Below are positions 49,272 through 57,846 of a DNA stretch of 64,000 nucleotides, one piece after another. The DNA lies in NCBI GenBank assembly GCA_049289295.1, contig JBATLL010000062.1, positions 62,001-126,000 on the forward strand, written 5' to 3'. Made by a program: the position numbers and the translations under genes. Numbering within the stretch: the stretch's first letter is position 1; every line of letters begins with the position of its first letter. The notes under the pieces were generated by a model. That model saw nothing but the letters and a program-made list of their open reading frames with translations, made no database searches and was not told the DNA's origin. The stretch is from BOKV01 sp049289295 (GTDB taxonomy: Bacteria; Pseudomonadota; Alphaproteobacteria; Rhizobiales; Rhizobiaceae).

Positions 49272-50498
49272 ATGTTCCGTCTAACCCAATACATGCGGGA
49301 AATCGATGCGCCAACGCCCGTTAGGCAGCGAAGGTCAGCGGGCGCAGTCAAGCCGGTCGTGATCTGGAATCTCACTCGCCGTTGCAATCTTCGCTGCCGC
49401 CATTGCTACACCGTCTCGGCAGATGTCGCATTCCCCGGCGAACTTGACCACGACCAGGCCATGGGTGTGCTGGCTGACCTGAAGGAATTCGGCATTCCAG
49501 CGCTCATTCTCTCGGGCGGCGAACCCCTATCCAGGTTCGATTTCCTGGAACTGGCGCAGGAAGCCCGTCGGCTTGATTTCCGGTACCTCGCGCTGTCATC
49601 AAACGGCACGAAACTGGTGGGCGACATGGCTAGCCGTGTGGCTGACCTGGGCTTCGACTATGTCGGCATTTCGCTCGATGGAATTGGCCAGATGAACGAC
49701 TGGTTTCGTGGCGTCGACGGAGCCTTTGACGAGGCACTTCAAGGCGTGCGCGACTGCAAGGCACGAGGCGTCAGGGTCGGGCTGCGTTTCACAATAACCG
49801 ACTCGAACGCGCATATGCTCAAGGACATGCTGGATCTTTGCGAAAGCGAGGGTGTCGACAAGTTCTACCTGTCGCACCTCGTCTATGCCGGACGCGGTGA
49901 CAAGAACCGCAACGAGGATGCGGAACATGCACGCACTCGCCAGGCGATGGATTTTCTGATCGAGCGGGCATGGGAAGCGCTGCAGACCGGCAAGGAACTG
50001 GAAATCGTCACCGGCAACAATGATACGGACGCCGTTCATTTCCTGCGCTGGGTCGAAAGCAGGTTCGGTGCGCAAAAGGCGCAACATGTCAGAAGCCATC
50101 TGGAAGCCTGGGGTGGCAACTCCTCCGGGCTCGGCGTTGCCAACATTGATCCCACGGGCAAGGTCCATCCCGACACCTACTGGTCCGACTACACGATAGG
50201 CAATGTGAAGGAAGTGCCGTTTTCAAGGTTGTGGACCGGTGTTGATCCGATGCTTGCAACCTTGCGCCAGCGTCCACGTCCACTCAAGGGTCGTTGCGGC
50301 CAGTGCCAATACAAGACTGTTTGCGGCGGCAACACAAGAATTCGCGCGCTTCAGATTACCGGCGATCCATGGGCTGAAGATCCTGCCTGTTACCTGACCA
50401 ATCAGGAACTCGGAATAGAGCAGGGCGATCGCCTGACCGTCACCCCGTTCAGAGGTAAGAGCCATGATCCCCAGCATCGCTTCGTCCAGGGCGTTTAG
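49272..50498 (+). CDS. nirJ: NirJ, radical SAM haem d1 synthase
   Basis: Radical SAM enzyme of 408 aa: 4Fe-4S site CNLRCRHC (C38, C42, C45), LILSGGEPL as the SAM-binding GGE, and a C-terminal cluster region with CGQCQYKTVCGG and CYL. It replaces two propionates of didecarboxysirohaem by keto groups. The 3' end overlaps the nirN start by 35 bases. Confidence 0.93.
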   Translation: MFRLTQYMREIDAPTPVRQRRSAGAVKPVVIWNLTRRCNLRCRHCYTVSADVAFPGELDHDQAMGVLADLKEFGIPALILSGGEPLSRFDFLELAQEARRLDFRYLALSSNGTKLVGDMASRVADLGFDYVGISLDGIGQMNDWFRGVDGAFDEALQGVRDCKARGVRVGLRFTITDSNAHMLKDMLDLCESEGVDKFYLSHLVYAGRGDKNRNEDAEHARTRQAMDFLIERAWEALQTGKELEIVTGNNDTDAVHFLRWVESRFGAQKAQHVRSHLEAWGGNSSGLGVANIDPTGKVHPDTYWSDYTIGNVKEVPFSRLWTGVDPMLATLRQRPRPLKGRCGQCQYKTVCGGNTRIRALQITGDPWAEDPACYLTNQELGIEQGDRLTVTPFRGKSHDPQHRFVQGV

Positions 50499-52044
50499 GC
50501 TCGCCTGTGGCGCACTTGTTGCCGTGCTTTTGTCCAGCCCGGCAATTGCGGGGCCGGACGGAGCGGCAATCTACCAGGACCAGTGCGCATCGTGCCATTC
50601 CCAGACGCGGTTGGGCGGTACCGGGCCAGCCCTGATCCCTGAAGCCCTGGCGCGCCTTCGCGACAAGAGCCTCGTCGCAGTCATCGCCAATGGTCGCGCG
50701 GCAACGCAGATGCCAGCCTTTCGTGACACGCTGAACGGTGACGAGATCGCAGCCGTGGCCGAATATGTATCCACACCGCTGGCCGAACTGCCGCAATGGA
50801 CCGCTCAGGACATCGAGGCAACCAGGACCCTCAACACAGACTATCAACCCGCCGCCCATCCGGTCTTTGCTGGCGACCCCATGAACATCACACTCGTGGT
50901 GGAAACAGGGGATCACCATGTAAGCGTGCTCGATGGCGATACTTTCGAGGTGCTTGACCGTTTTCCAACGCCATTCGCCGTGCATGGAGGGCCGAAGTTT
51001 TCGCCAGACGGCCGCTTTGTCTTCATCATGTCCCGCGACGGTTGGGTGCAGAAATACGATATCTGGTCTCTGAAGGAAGCAGGCAGGGTGCGCGCAGGCA
51101 TCAACAGCCGAAACATTGCCATGAGTGCGGACGGGAAGTGGCTGGCCGTTGCCAACTACCTGCCACACACGCTGACAATCCTTTCGACCTCGGATCTGTC
51201 GCTTGCACTGAGCCGCACAATCATCTCCGCCGACGGTGTCGAGAGCAGGGTGTCAGCCGTCTACCAGGCGCCCCAGCGCGAAAGTTTCATCCTCGCCCTC
51301 AAGGACGCACCGGAAATCTGGGAAATCGCCACGCATGCAAATGGCGGTCCGTTCCATGATGGCTTCGTCCACAGCTTTGAAAAGGGAATGGAAGAATCCC
51401 TGGGCTCCGAAAAGGGATTGTTTGCCCGACGGCGCATCAAGATAGCCGAACCGCTCGATGATTTCTTTTTCACACCAGATTACCGCAACCTGATCGGCAC
51501 GAACCGCAATGGCGATACCGGCGTCGTGGTCAATCTCGACGTCGGCAGGGAGATCGCCGAGTTGCCGCTGCCGGGCATGCCGCATCTGGGTTCAGGCATC
51601 AGCTGGATGAGCAACGGCCGCCAGGTCATGGCAACACCGCATCTCAAGGAAGGCCGATTGAGCATCATCGACACAAGGAAATGGAAACTGGTCAAGACGA
51701 TCGAGACCCTTGGACCGGGCTTCTTCCTGCGCAGTCATGAAAACACCCCCTATGTCTGGGCGGACGTCTTCTTCGGGCCGCACAAGGACAAGCTCCACAT
51801 CATCGACAAGAACAGCCTCGAGATCGTCAAGACGCTTGATCCCGAACCAGGCAAGACAGTTGCCCATATCGAATTCACACGCGACGGAAAATACGCGCTT
51901 GTTTCCGTCTGGGAGGACGATGGCGCTGTCATTGTTTTCGACGCCGCCACCCTTGCCGAAGTCCGCCGCTTGAAAATGCGCAAACCATCAGGAAAGTACA
52001 ATGTCTGGAACAAGATCACATTCTCGGACGGAACAAGTCACTGA
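50464..52044 (+). CDS. nirN: NirN, cytochrome cd1-like haem d1 dehydrogenase
   Basis: Periplasmic protein of 526 aa resembling NirS: signal peptide (CGALVAVLLSSPAIAG), cytochrome c domain with CASCH (C41, C44, H45), and a d1-type propeller (PFAVHGGPKFSPDGRFVFIMSRDGWV ... HENTPYVWADVFFGPHKD). It oxidises dihydro-d1 to haem d1 and hands it to NirS. It is shorter than NirS and lacks the second catalytic His context. Confidence 0.92.
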   Translation: MIPSIASSRAFRLACGALVAVLLSSPAIAGPDGAAIYQDQCASCHSQTRLGGTGPALIPEALARLRDKSLVAVIANGRAATQMPAFRDTLNGDEIAAVAEYVSTPLAELPQWTAQDIEATRTLNTDYQPAAHPVFAGDPMNITLVVETGDHHVSVLDGDTFEVLDRFPTPFAVHGGPKFSPDGRFVFIMSRDGWVQKYDIWSLKEAGRVRAGINSRNIAMSADGKWLAVANYLPHTLTILSTSDLSLALSRTIISADGVESRVSAVYQAPQRESFILALKDAPEIWEIATHANGGPFHDGFVHSFEKGMEESLGSEKGLFARRRIKIAEPLDDFFFTPDYRNLIGTNRNGDTGVVVNLDVGREIAELPLPGMPHLGSGISWMSNGRQVMATPHLKEGRLSIIDTRKWKLVKTIETLGPGFFLRSHENTPYVWADVFFGPHKDKLHIIDKNSLEIVKTLDPEPGKTVAHIEFTRDGKYALVSVWEDDGAVIVFDAATLAEVRRLKMRKPSGKYNVWNKITFSDGTSH

Positions 52045-52765
52045 ACCTTCCCGCAAGGTGTTGCTCGTTGCCTTTGGCAGCCCAAGCGATCCCGATCCGC
52101 AGGAACAGGCAACCCGCCAGCTTGCCGATGCGGTTGCGCACCGCTTGCCAGGCTGGACAATAGGCAGCGCAACACTTGCCAAGCGCGGCAGCCTGCAGAG
52201 CGCCATTGCCGATCTCGGCGATCCCATCATCTATCCTTTCTTCATGGCGCAGGGCTTCATTCTGGAAAAGATGCTGATGCCCCGCGTGCGCAAGGCTGGC
52301 CTGACTGTTCTGCGCCCGTTCGGTGTTGAACCGGCACTTGTCGATCATGCCGCGATGGTGGTCGAAAGAACGTTGAAGCAAAACGGGATGAACGCATCCT
52401 CAGCAACCGTCATCGTCGCAGCGCATGGCAGCGCCATCTGTCAGCCTAGCCAGGATAGCGCGCAGGCCTTCGCCAGCGCCTTGCAGGAAAGGCTCGCTCT
52501 GAAAGCCTGCCGGTGCGGCTTTCTCGAACAGGAACCTTTCATCAGTGATGCAGTCGCGGGTGTTGAAAATGCCATCTGCCTGACATTCTTCAACCTCAAG
52601 GCCGGGCATGTCCTGAGCGACATTCCCAAAGCCCTGGATGCTGCAGGTTTTAATGGTCCCGTCATCGATGCTTTCGTGACATGGCCCGAGACAGCTGAAT
52701 TGATCGCACACAGTCTCACCAGCCAGTCGCAGCATTTTGAAGCGGCAGCACTGGCGACCGCATGA
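52001..52765 (+). CDS. CbiX-family sirohydrochlorin chelatase in the nir operon
   Basis: A 254-aa protein with two CbiX/SirB-like halves: KVLLVAFGSPSDPDPQEQATRQLADAV (~19-45) and TVIVAAHGSAICQPS (~136-150). The metal-site motif is normally A-H-G-S in active members; the second half keeps H142 but the first half has F25 (AFGS). It overlaps nirN by 44 bases, so it belongs to the operon. Sirohaem is the substrate of the NirD-L-G-H step, and no ferrochelatase is otherwise encoded here, so it may insert Fe into sirohydrochlorin made from the NirE product. A cobalt role is less likely. Confidence 0.8.
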   Translation: MSGTRSHSRTEQVTEPSRKVLLVAFGSPSDPDPQEQATRQLADAVAHRLPGWTIGSATLAKRGSLQSAIADLGDPIIYPFFMAQGFILEKMLMPRVRKAGLTVLRPFGVEPALVDHAAMVVERTLKQNGMNASSATVIVAAHGSAICQPSQDSAQAFASALQERLALKACRCGFLEQEPFISDAVAGVENAICLTFFNLKAGHVLSDIPKALDAAGFNGPVIDAFVTWPETAELIAHSLTSQSQHFEAAALATA

Positions 52766-53007
52766 CCGCAGATGGGCAACCGGTTTCGCTTCGCAAGCTG
52801 CAACTGATCCTGTGGCCGTTCGTGACCGCAGCAGTGGCAATAAATCTGTTTTTGCTGTTCCTGCTTTTTGATTCCTTCGGCATGGAACCCTTGTCGCCGC
52901 TGGCATCGCTGGGCTGGGCTGGAATTCTCGGCTTCCCTGCGACCTGGGCAGCGGCTCGCTGGGTACGCCATCTCATCGACATTGCCGAAGGGCGAAAGAA
53001 GGGCTGA
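52762..53007 (+). CDS. Small two-helix membrane protein of the nir operon
   Basis: An 81-aa protein with two hydrophobic segments (LILWPFVTAAVAINLFLLFLLF, then a region around LGWAGILGFPATWAAARWV) and a charged C-terminus (DIAEGRKKG). The start overlaps the chelatase stop by four bases (ATGA). I do not recognise the family. Its place at the end of the nir operon suggests a part in maturation or transport, but there is no motif to support that. Confidence 0.65.
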   Translation: MTADGQPVSLRKLQLILWPFVTAAVAINLFLLFLLFDSFGMEPLSPLASLGWAGILGFPATWAAARWVRHLIDIAEGRKKG

Positions 53008-53157
53008 ATAAAAGGTTTTGCGGGCAAGACATACGAAGTGTGCAACTACAGGATACGAAACACGTTGATGCAACCATGCATAGCATTCGTCTGCGGTTGT
53101 CGGCCCAACACCAATTCCCGCTTGAGCAAACAGGCGCGCAGTGGCAATCATTGACGC

Positions 53158-53877
53158 ATGAGAGCAAATCTCAGCCCCGCTGATATCGAAGCGATCCGCA
53201 GTACGTCGATGTTCGGCGGTCTGCGCCAGGAATTGCTTGATCAACTCACCGCCGACGCATTCATCTCGGAATGCGATCGTGGTGAAATGCTGTTCCTGCA
53301 GGGGGAGCCCGCAGCCTATTTCTTCATAGTGCTTGAAGGCTGGATCAAGGTCTACCGGGCATCATCGGCAGGTGATGAGGCGATTGTCGGCATTTTCACG
53401 CGTGGCCGGACTTTTGCGGAAGCCGCGGCATTCACCAACGGCGTGTTTCCCGCCTCGGCAGAAGCCGTCACCGATGCCCGTATCCTGAGAATCCCGGCCA
53501 ATCACCTGTTTGAAAAGATATCGCGGTCGCCGGAAATTGGGCTGGCAATGCTCGCATCGACTTCCATACACCTGCACCAGCTTGTCATGCAGATCGAACA
53601 GTTGAAGACACATACCGGCGCGCAGCGCGTGGCGGAATTCTTTGTGTCGATTGCTCCCTGCATCAAGGGCCCGTGCGTCGTCCAGCTTCCCTATGACAAG
53701 TCGCTTCTTGCCGGCAAACTGGGTTTGAAACCCGAAAGCCTTTCGCGTGCCTTCAACCGTCTCAAGGAATATGGCGTCGAGATTGACCGCAACAAGGCGA
53801 TCATCAGTGATGTGCGGCGGCTTGAGAACCTTGTCGAGACCGAACGCGCGGAAGTGCTCAAGGCCAAGAGCAACTGA
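53158..53877 (+). CDS. nnrR: Crp/Fnr-family regulator of the NnrR/Dnr type
   Basis: Regulator of 239 aa: N-terminal cyclic-nucleotide-like sensor domain (FLQGEPAAYFFIVLEGWIKVYR), dimer helix (QLVMQIEQLKTHTGAQRVAEFF) and C-terminal HTH (LAGKLGLKPESLSRAFNRLKEYGVEI). The E-S-x-S-R recognition residues suit TTGA-type half sites, like the boxes before norC and nirS. It lacks the N-terminal four-Cys cluster of FNR, so it should sense NO rather than oxygen directly. It is transcribed on its own, 150 bases after the nir operon, and I see no such box in that gap. Confidence 0.88.
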   Translation: MRANLSPADIEAIRSTSMFGGLRQELLDQLTADAFISECDRGEMLFLQGEPAAYFFIVLEGWIKVYRASSAGDEAIVGIFTRGRTFAEAAAFTNGVFPASAEAVTDARILRIPANHLFEKISRSPEIGLAMLASTSIHLHQLVMQIEQLKTHTGAQRVAEFFVSIAPCIKGPCVVQLPYDKSLLAGKLGLKPESLSRAFNRLKEYGVEIDRNKAIISDVRRLENLVETERAEVLKAKSN

Positions 53878-53998
53878 AACTGAAACAATAACGTTCCATT
53901 CTTCTTTGTGACCCCACAACGTCGCATCCAGTCAGACGGTTCCCGAACAAGACCGACCTTGTTTCAGTCGGTTGCTGGTGTCCTGGGTCTGGCGACAA

Positions 53999-54598
53999 TC
54001 AGACCATCTTGCCAATGAGACGGCGCACAATGTCGAGCTGATGTTCGCGGAATGCTGCTTGGGTCCAGCCGCAGTCGGTAACCAGTCGGCGGAACATCAC
54101 TGGATGAATCTGGGACCAGATCGCCTCTGCGATTCGGTTTGGTTCACCAGGAAGGGCTTGGCGCTTGTGAATTGCGTGCGCGAGGTTCCTCAGCCCTCCA
54201 AGCAAGGCACCGATCATGCGATCGTTCCATGCCGCCGCTGCTTCCGGATCATTCGTCGCCGCCGCATCAAGCAATATTCCGACGGGATAGATGATGGGGA
54301 GGTAGTCAAGCCAGGTTTCGACAAAGTGCAGCAGGGCGCTTGCATCAGGTTCGCGCGTCGCCGCGATGACCCTCAACCTTTCCACATGATCGGTGGTTGT
54401 ATCCTTGTGGCGCACCATCGCAAGCAGCAGGCCGGGACGCCCACCGAACGCATAGAAGATGGTCTGGCGGCTGACTCTCGCCCGCGCCGCAACCTCATTC
54501 ATCGAGACATCCGTGCGCCCTCGCTCCGAAATCAAGTCCCATGCAGCCTCAAGCACGGCGCCTTTGGTTTCATCCGAAATGGATTTAGGTTTACGCAT
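53999..54598 (-). CDS. TetR-family regulator
   Basis: Repressor of 199 aa: N-terminal HTH (KGAVLEAAWDLISERGRTDVSMNEVAARARVSRQTIFYAFGGRPGLLLAMV) and a TetR-type ligand domain. It is divergent from the DUF2306 gene, with GTTAAC-containing repeats in the 52-base spacer, so it probably represses both. Effector unknown. Confidence 0.88.
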   Translation of the reverse strand: MRKPKSISDETKGAVLEAAWDLISERGRTDVSMNEVAARARVSRQTIFYAFGGRPGLLLAMVRHKDTTTDHVERLRVIAATREPDASALLHFVETWLDYLPIIYPVGILLDAAATNDPEAAAAWNDRMIGALLGGLRNLAHAIHKRQALPGEPNRIAEAIWSQIHPVMFRRLVTDCGWTQAAFREHQLDIVRRLIGKMV

Positions 54599-54632
54599 GT
54601 TAACCTTCGTGTTAGTTTACATATGTTAACCT
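54599..54632. promoter_or_regulatory. Operator of the TetR/DUF2306 pair
   Basis: GTTAAC occurs at 54599-54604 and again at 54625-54630; the second is part of an imperfect inverted repeat around CATATG (TTAGTTTA-CATATG-TTAACCTA). The spacing and AT-rich palindromes are typical TetR operators, and the starts of both divergent genes are within 60 bases. Confidence 0.55.
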
Positions 54633-54650
54633 ATCATCCCGGAGAATGAA

Positions 54651-55361
54651 ATGACACCCGCCATCGCATTTTCACTGCATATTCTCATCGGCTCGGTTGC
54701 GCTGATCGGTTACTGGGCCGCATTCCTGTCACGAAAGGGCGCATCGGCTCACCGGCTGGCCGGCAAGATCTGCCTGGCGGCGCTCGTCCTTGTCGGGCTT
54801 TCAGTCGGGCCGATCCTGTTCCTGCGCCCCGGTCCCTTCGACCCGGGCTGGATCGTGCAGATGGTCTACCTGACGACCTGCCTCGTCACGGTTTCCATGA
54901 TCGCCTTCACCGCCATACGGTTCAAATCGCAACCCAAGCGTTTCAGGGGCATGGCATTTCGAACCCTCGGTCCCGTCCTGCTGCTGCTGGGTCTTGTCGT
55001 CCTGTTTGCAGGTCTGGCGACTGCAGACCCGTTTGCAATCGTCCTGTCATGGGTTGGCCTGGCGTTCGGTCCGGCCATGATTGCCTTTTCCAGATACAGG
55101 GGAGAGCTTCATCCCAGGTGGTGGCTGGGTTGGCACCTCAACGCAGTAAGTGCGCTGTTCAATGCCGTGCACGGGACTTTCCTGTTCGTCGTTGCCCGTT
55201 CGCTCCATCTCGTTTCGCCAGGGGTCATGGCGCAGGTGGAATTCCAGATCCTGACAATCGCCATCGGCCTGGCGATGCGGCACTACTTTGGCACGCGGTA
55301 CCATGCACCGTTCCGCTTTGGACCAGCAAAGGCGCATGGCACTTTAACCAGCAACGCGTAG
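54651..55361 (+). CDS. DUF2306-like membrane protein
   Basis: Integral membrane protein of 236 aa with seven or so hydrophobic stretches and the DUF2306 opening LHILIGSVALIGYWAAFLSRKGASAHRLAGKI, where the His residues may bind haem or a metal. Function unknown. GGAGAATGAA precedes the ATG at 54651. Likely regulated by the divergent TetR protein. Confidence 0.78.
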   Translation: MTPAIAFSLHILIGSVALIGYWAAFLSRKGASAHRLAGKICLAALVLVGLSVGPILFLRPGPFDPGWIVQMVYLTTCLVTVSMIAFTAIRFKSQPKRFRGMAFRTLGPVLLLLGLVVLFAGLATADPFAIVLSWVGLAFGPAMIAFSRYRGELHPRWWLGWHLNAVSALFNAVHGTFLFVVARSLHLVSPGVMAQVEFQILTIAIGLAMRHYFGTRYHAPFRFGPAKAHGTLTSNA

Positions 55362-55455
55362 CGATGCTGTTAACTTCCCTCACAGGACTTGATGATGTCG
55401 CCGCCATGTGTGGAGCGTAACTGGCGGCGGCAAGCGAACAGGCTTCGAGCTTTGT

Positions 55456-56598
55456 TCAACATGCGGCCAGCCAGAGCTTCGTCTCAGGGCTGGGCGTGCG
55501 TTTGCCATTTGGAAGGTCGAAACGAAGCAAGCCGGTCTTTCGGCTGGTCGCCGCAATTTTGTTGAGATGGGTGGTCCGGACCGGCACCTGCTCCATCACC
55601 TCGCTGGCGAGTGGCCCAAATGCTATCCCCGGTCTCTGCGACACCGTGTGCAGCAGGAGTTTGGTCGCCCAGCCTATGTGGGCAGAGCATCCGACTCCGT
55701 CGCGGTCGGTCTCGAACGCAATGATCTGGTCCTCGGGAAACAACTGGGATTGCCCGCTTTCCTCTGTCTTTATGGCGTGGCGCGTGCGGACGGCTTCCTT
55801 CTCCACTTTTTCTTGGACGGTCCGGAAGTCCTCGACCCCAAACCCGCTGTGGGTGCCAAGGATCAGCCGCATCTTAATCCGATCCTCGCGTGGCTTTCGG
55901 ATCGCCATATCGGTCAGGTAGGTGGCGACCCGCGCCTCTTTCATCTTGGCCTTCAGTAGCTGCAGGATCTTGGCCTCGTTGGAGCCCTCCGGCATTGCCT
56001 CGAAGGTGTCCTTCCACGCAGGGTCGGCTAAGAAACGGCCAACAGATGCTGCAACGCCTTCCCAGCCAGCGTGCCGGTTCACCTCTTCGGCCATGAAGTT
56101 GAAGAGGAATTCGCCGTTCAGGCTCCGCAGGAAATCAAAAACCTTGGCGGATTCAACGTTCCAGCCGGTGGGGTCGATGAACGTAAAGGTGAAACCGTCG
56201 CGGCAGGCAGCGCGTATGCCATCGAGGTTGTTTTCGAACGGACCCGAGAACACCTGAATGTCGAACTTCGGCTTCGCGGCCGCGAATTCCCGTAACTTCG
56301 CGACAGAGGCAGGATTCCGTTCGCAAAACCGGAAACGGACCTTGAAACCGGGACGACCCATCTCGAGCAGCGATCGGCGCACCGTCTCCAGCGTATCGAT
56401 GGCCTGTGAGAACGAGGCGTCAGAGTATCTGTTGGTGTCCGAGACGCGCCAGGGGCCCGCGAACGCGTCCACGAAGTTGAAGATCGGTGATCTGCCTTGG
56501 AACAGCTTGTAGGCCGCAGATTCCAGATACTTATTTAGAAACAGATGCTTGATGAAGGACTGCTCGCGCCCTTGGTAGTCTTCTATCTTTGGCGCCAT
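55456..56598 (-). CDS. tcmP: TcmP, three-Cys-motif partner protein
   Basis: A 380-aa protein with the TcmP opening (YQGREQSFIKHLFLNKYLESAAYKLF... IFNFVDAFAGPW) and a methyltransferase-like core (FRFCERNPASVAKLREFA, FTFIDPTGWN). The family occurs next to genes with a three-Cys motif; its biochemical role is not established. ATG at 56598 overlaps the stop of the DUF5131 gene by one base. The 120-codon upstream extension has no family sequence. The pair adjoins a truncated gene, which suggests transfer. Confidence 0.85.
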   Translation of the reverse strand: MAPKIEDYQGREQSFIKHLFLNKYLESAAYKLFQGRSPIFNFVDAFAGPWRVSDTNRYSDASFSQAIDTLETVRRSLLEMGRPGFKVRFRFCERNPASVAKLREFAAAKPKFDIQVFSGPFENNLDGIRAACRDGFTFTFIDPTGWNVESAKVFDFLRSLNGEFLFNFMAEEVNRHAGWEGVAASVGRFLADPAWKDTFEAMPEGSNEAKILQLLKAKMKEARVATYLTDMAIRKPREDRIKMRLILGTHSGFGVEDFRTVQEKVEKEAVRTRHAIKTEESGQSQLFPEDQIIAFETDRDGVGCSAHIGWATKLLLHTVSQRPGIAFGPLASEVMEQVPVRTTHLNKIAATSRKTGLLRFDLPNGKRTPSPETKLWLAAC

Positions 56599-57413
56599 CA
56601 CGCATCCTCGGGCTGCAGGGCACGAAGGATCGGTTCGGGAACGATCTGCCAGGGAAACCCATTCCACTCTTCGCCGTCGAGAAGGCGGCCACCGGATTTC
56701 GGTCTTGCACCACCCCATTGCTTGAAAAAGAACGCTACGCCGTCACGGTCGCAAATGTCCCGGAGTTGACGGGCCCAGCCTTCCTCCATCGGTCGAGCGC
56801 GAGGCCCGCTCTCCCCTCCGACGATAGCCCATGCGACACCTTGAAGGTCCACGTCCCCGATTGGGCCGAGAAGCGGTTCGAACGAGATGAAGCGTGCGTC
56901 GGAATTGATCTGCTTCAAGTGGACGATCCTGCTGGTATGCGCGGCATCCTCAACCGAGACACCGAGCCAGATGTGGCGGGGAACCGGCCCGCCCTGATAG
57001 CGATTGCGGACATAGTTGCGCATGAGGGAGCTGCGCTTGGTCAGGACCTGGTAGACGTGCCAGTCAGCCTGCTCCATGGCATCGAACACCTTGTCGACGA
57101 AGGATCGGTCGATGTCCTTGTGGAACAGGTCGCTCATTGAGTTCACGAAGATCATCCGCGGCTTCTTCCAGAGCGCGGGCTGTTTCAGCCTCGTCGGCCA
57201 GAGCGTCAGGTCAAACCCTTTCTCATAGGGGTGGCCCGGAATACGCCGCCATCGCTCTGCAAAGCGCTCAGCATAGCAGTTGTCACATCCCGGACCGACC
57301 TTGGTGCAGCCGGTCACTGGGTTCCATGTCGCGTCCGTCCATTCGATCTCTGATTTCTGGGCCAACTGCTCGTCTCGCTTTTTGCTGGTGGTAGCACGCA
57401 CTTTACTCGGCAC
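56598..57413 (-). CDS. DUF5131 (phage Gp37/Gp68-type) three-Cys-motif protein
   Basis: A 271-aa protein with IEWTDATWNPVTGCTKVGPGCDNCYAERFAERW: the cysteines C36, C43 and C46 form the C-x6-C-x2-C motif that names the TcmP partner group and could hold an iron-sulfur cluster like that of radical SAM proteins. Further family phrases are RMIFVNSMSDLFHKD, VLTKRSSLM, WLGVSVED and IVGGESGPRARPM. Related proteins occur in phages and genomic islands. The N-terminus overlaps the remnant of the malonyl-CoA decarboxylase gene. Confidence 0.88.
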   Translation of the reverse strand: MPSKVRATTSKKRDEQLAQKSEIEWTDATWNPVTGCTKVGPGCDNCYAERFAERWRRIPGHPYEKGFDLTLWPTRLKQPALWKKPRMIFVNSMSDLFHKDIDRSFVDKVFDAMEQADWHVYQVLTKRSSLMRNYVRNRYQGGPVPRHIWLGVSVEDAAHTSRIVHLKQINSDARFISFEPLLGPIGDVDLQGVAWAIVGGESGPRARPMEEGWARQLRDICDRDGVAFFFKQWGGARPKSGGRLLDGEEWNGFPWQIVPEPILRALQPEDA

Positions 57414-57466
57414 AAAGCAGGAACGCGCGCCTGGTTTGGATCGCCAGTGGGATGCGGCGCGCTTGT

Positions 57467-57811
57467 GCGCCGGAACTGCTCCTGCCTTGGGGACTCGGCC
57501 GCTGCCTGCAGCCTGGTGTATGCTTCAGCCGACCGATCGTCCGTATATTCTGAGGCTGCAGATATCACTGCTTCCGCGTCAAGTTCGAAGTCTTGCGCCA
57601 GCATTGAAAAGAGCTCCCGCTTCTCATCTTCGCTGGATCTCGAATACTTTTCGAGGATTTGAGAGGCTGTCTTCAGCGCCGGACTATCACCCTGGTTACG
57701 AAGCAACAGGCCGAAGAGCGCTGCAAAGCTTTCCTCCTTGCCCGGTTTCAACGTCGCAGCTGTTCTCTTCACGAGTTGATCAACGAAGTCGCTGAGAAAT
57801 CCGTCGCGCAA
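57467..57811 (-). pseudogene. N-terminal remnant of malonyl-CoA decarboxylase
   Basis: From TTG 57811 about 115 codons resemble the N-terminal helical domain of malonyl-CoA decarboxylase (a phrase like QILEKYSRSSEDEKRELFSMLAQDF, then AAAESPRQEQFRR). Family members are about 440-460 aa. After ~57467 the resemblance ends; the frame runs on to 57314 through sequence shared with the start of the DUF5131 gene. The catalytic C-terminal domain is nowhere in the window, so the gene is dead or at most encodes a helical fragment. It starts 36 bases after the upstream amidase stop, so it was the last gene of the hydrolase operon. Confidence 0.72.
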
Positions 57812-57846
57812 ACTCTGTTTCCCGATTCAGATTGGGGGCAATAGGA

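Noticed and set aside
50464..52044. Second nirS (nitrite reductase) copy
   Set aside because: It lies at the end of the haem d1 genes, is shorter and matches NirN.
53008..53157. FNR/NnrR box before the regulator gene
   Set aside because: GTTGATGCAAC-like bases are too short; no TTG-N8-CAA type palindrome as in the two clear boxes.
57314..57811. Independent 165-aa gene
   Set aside because: Its first ~115 codons resemble malonyl-CoA decarboxylase and the remainder overlaps another gene without any family pattern, so it is a remnant.
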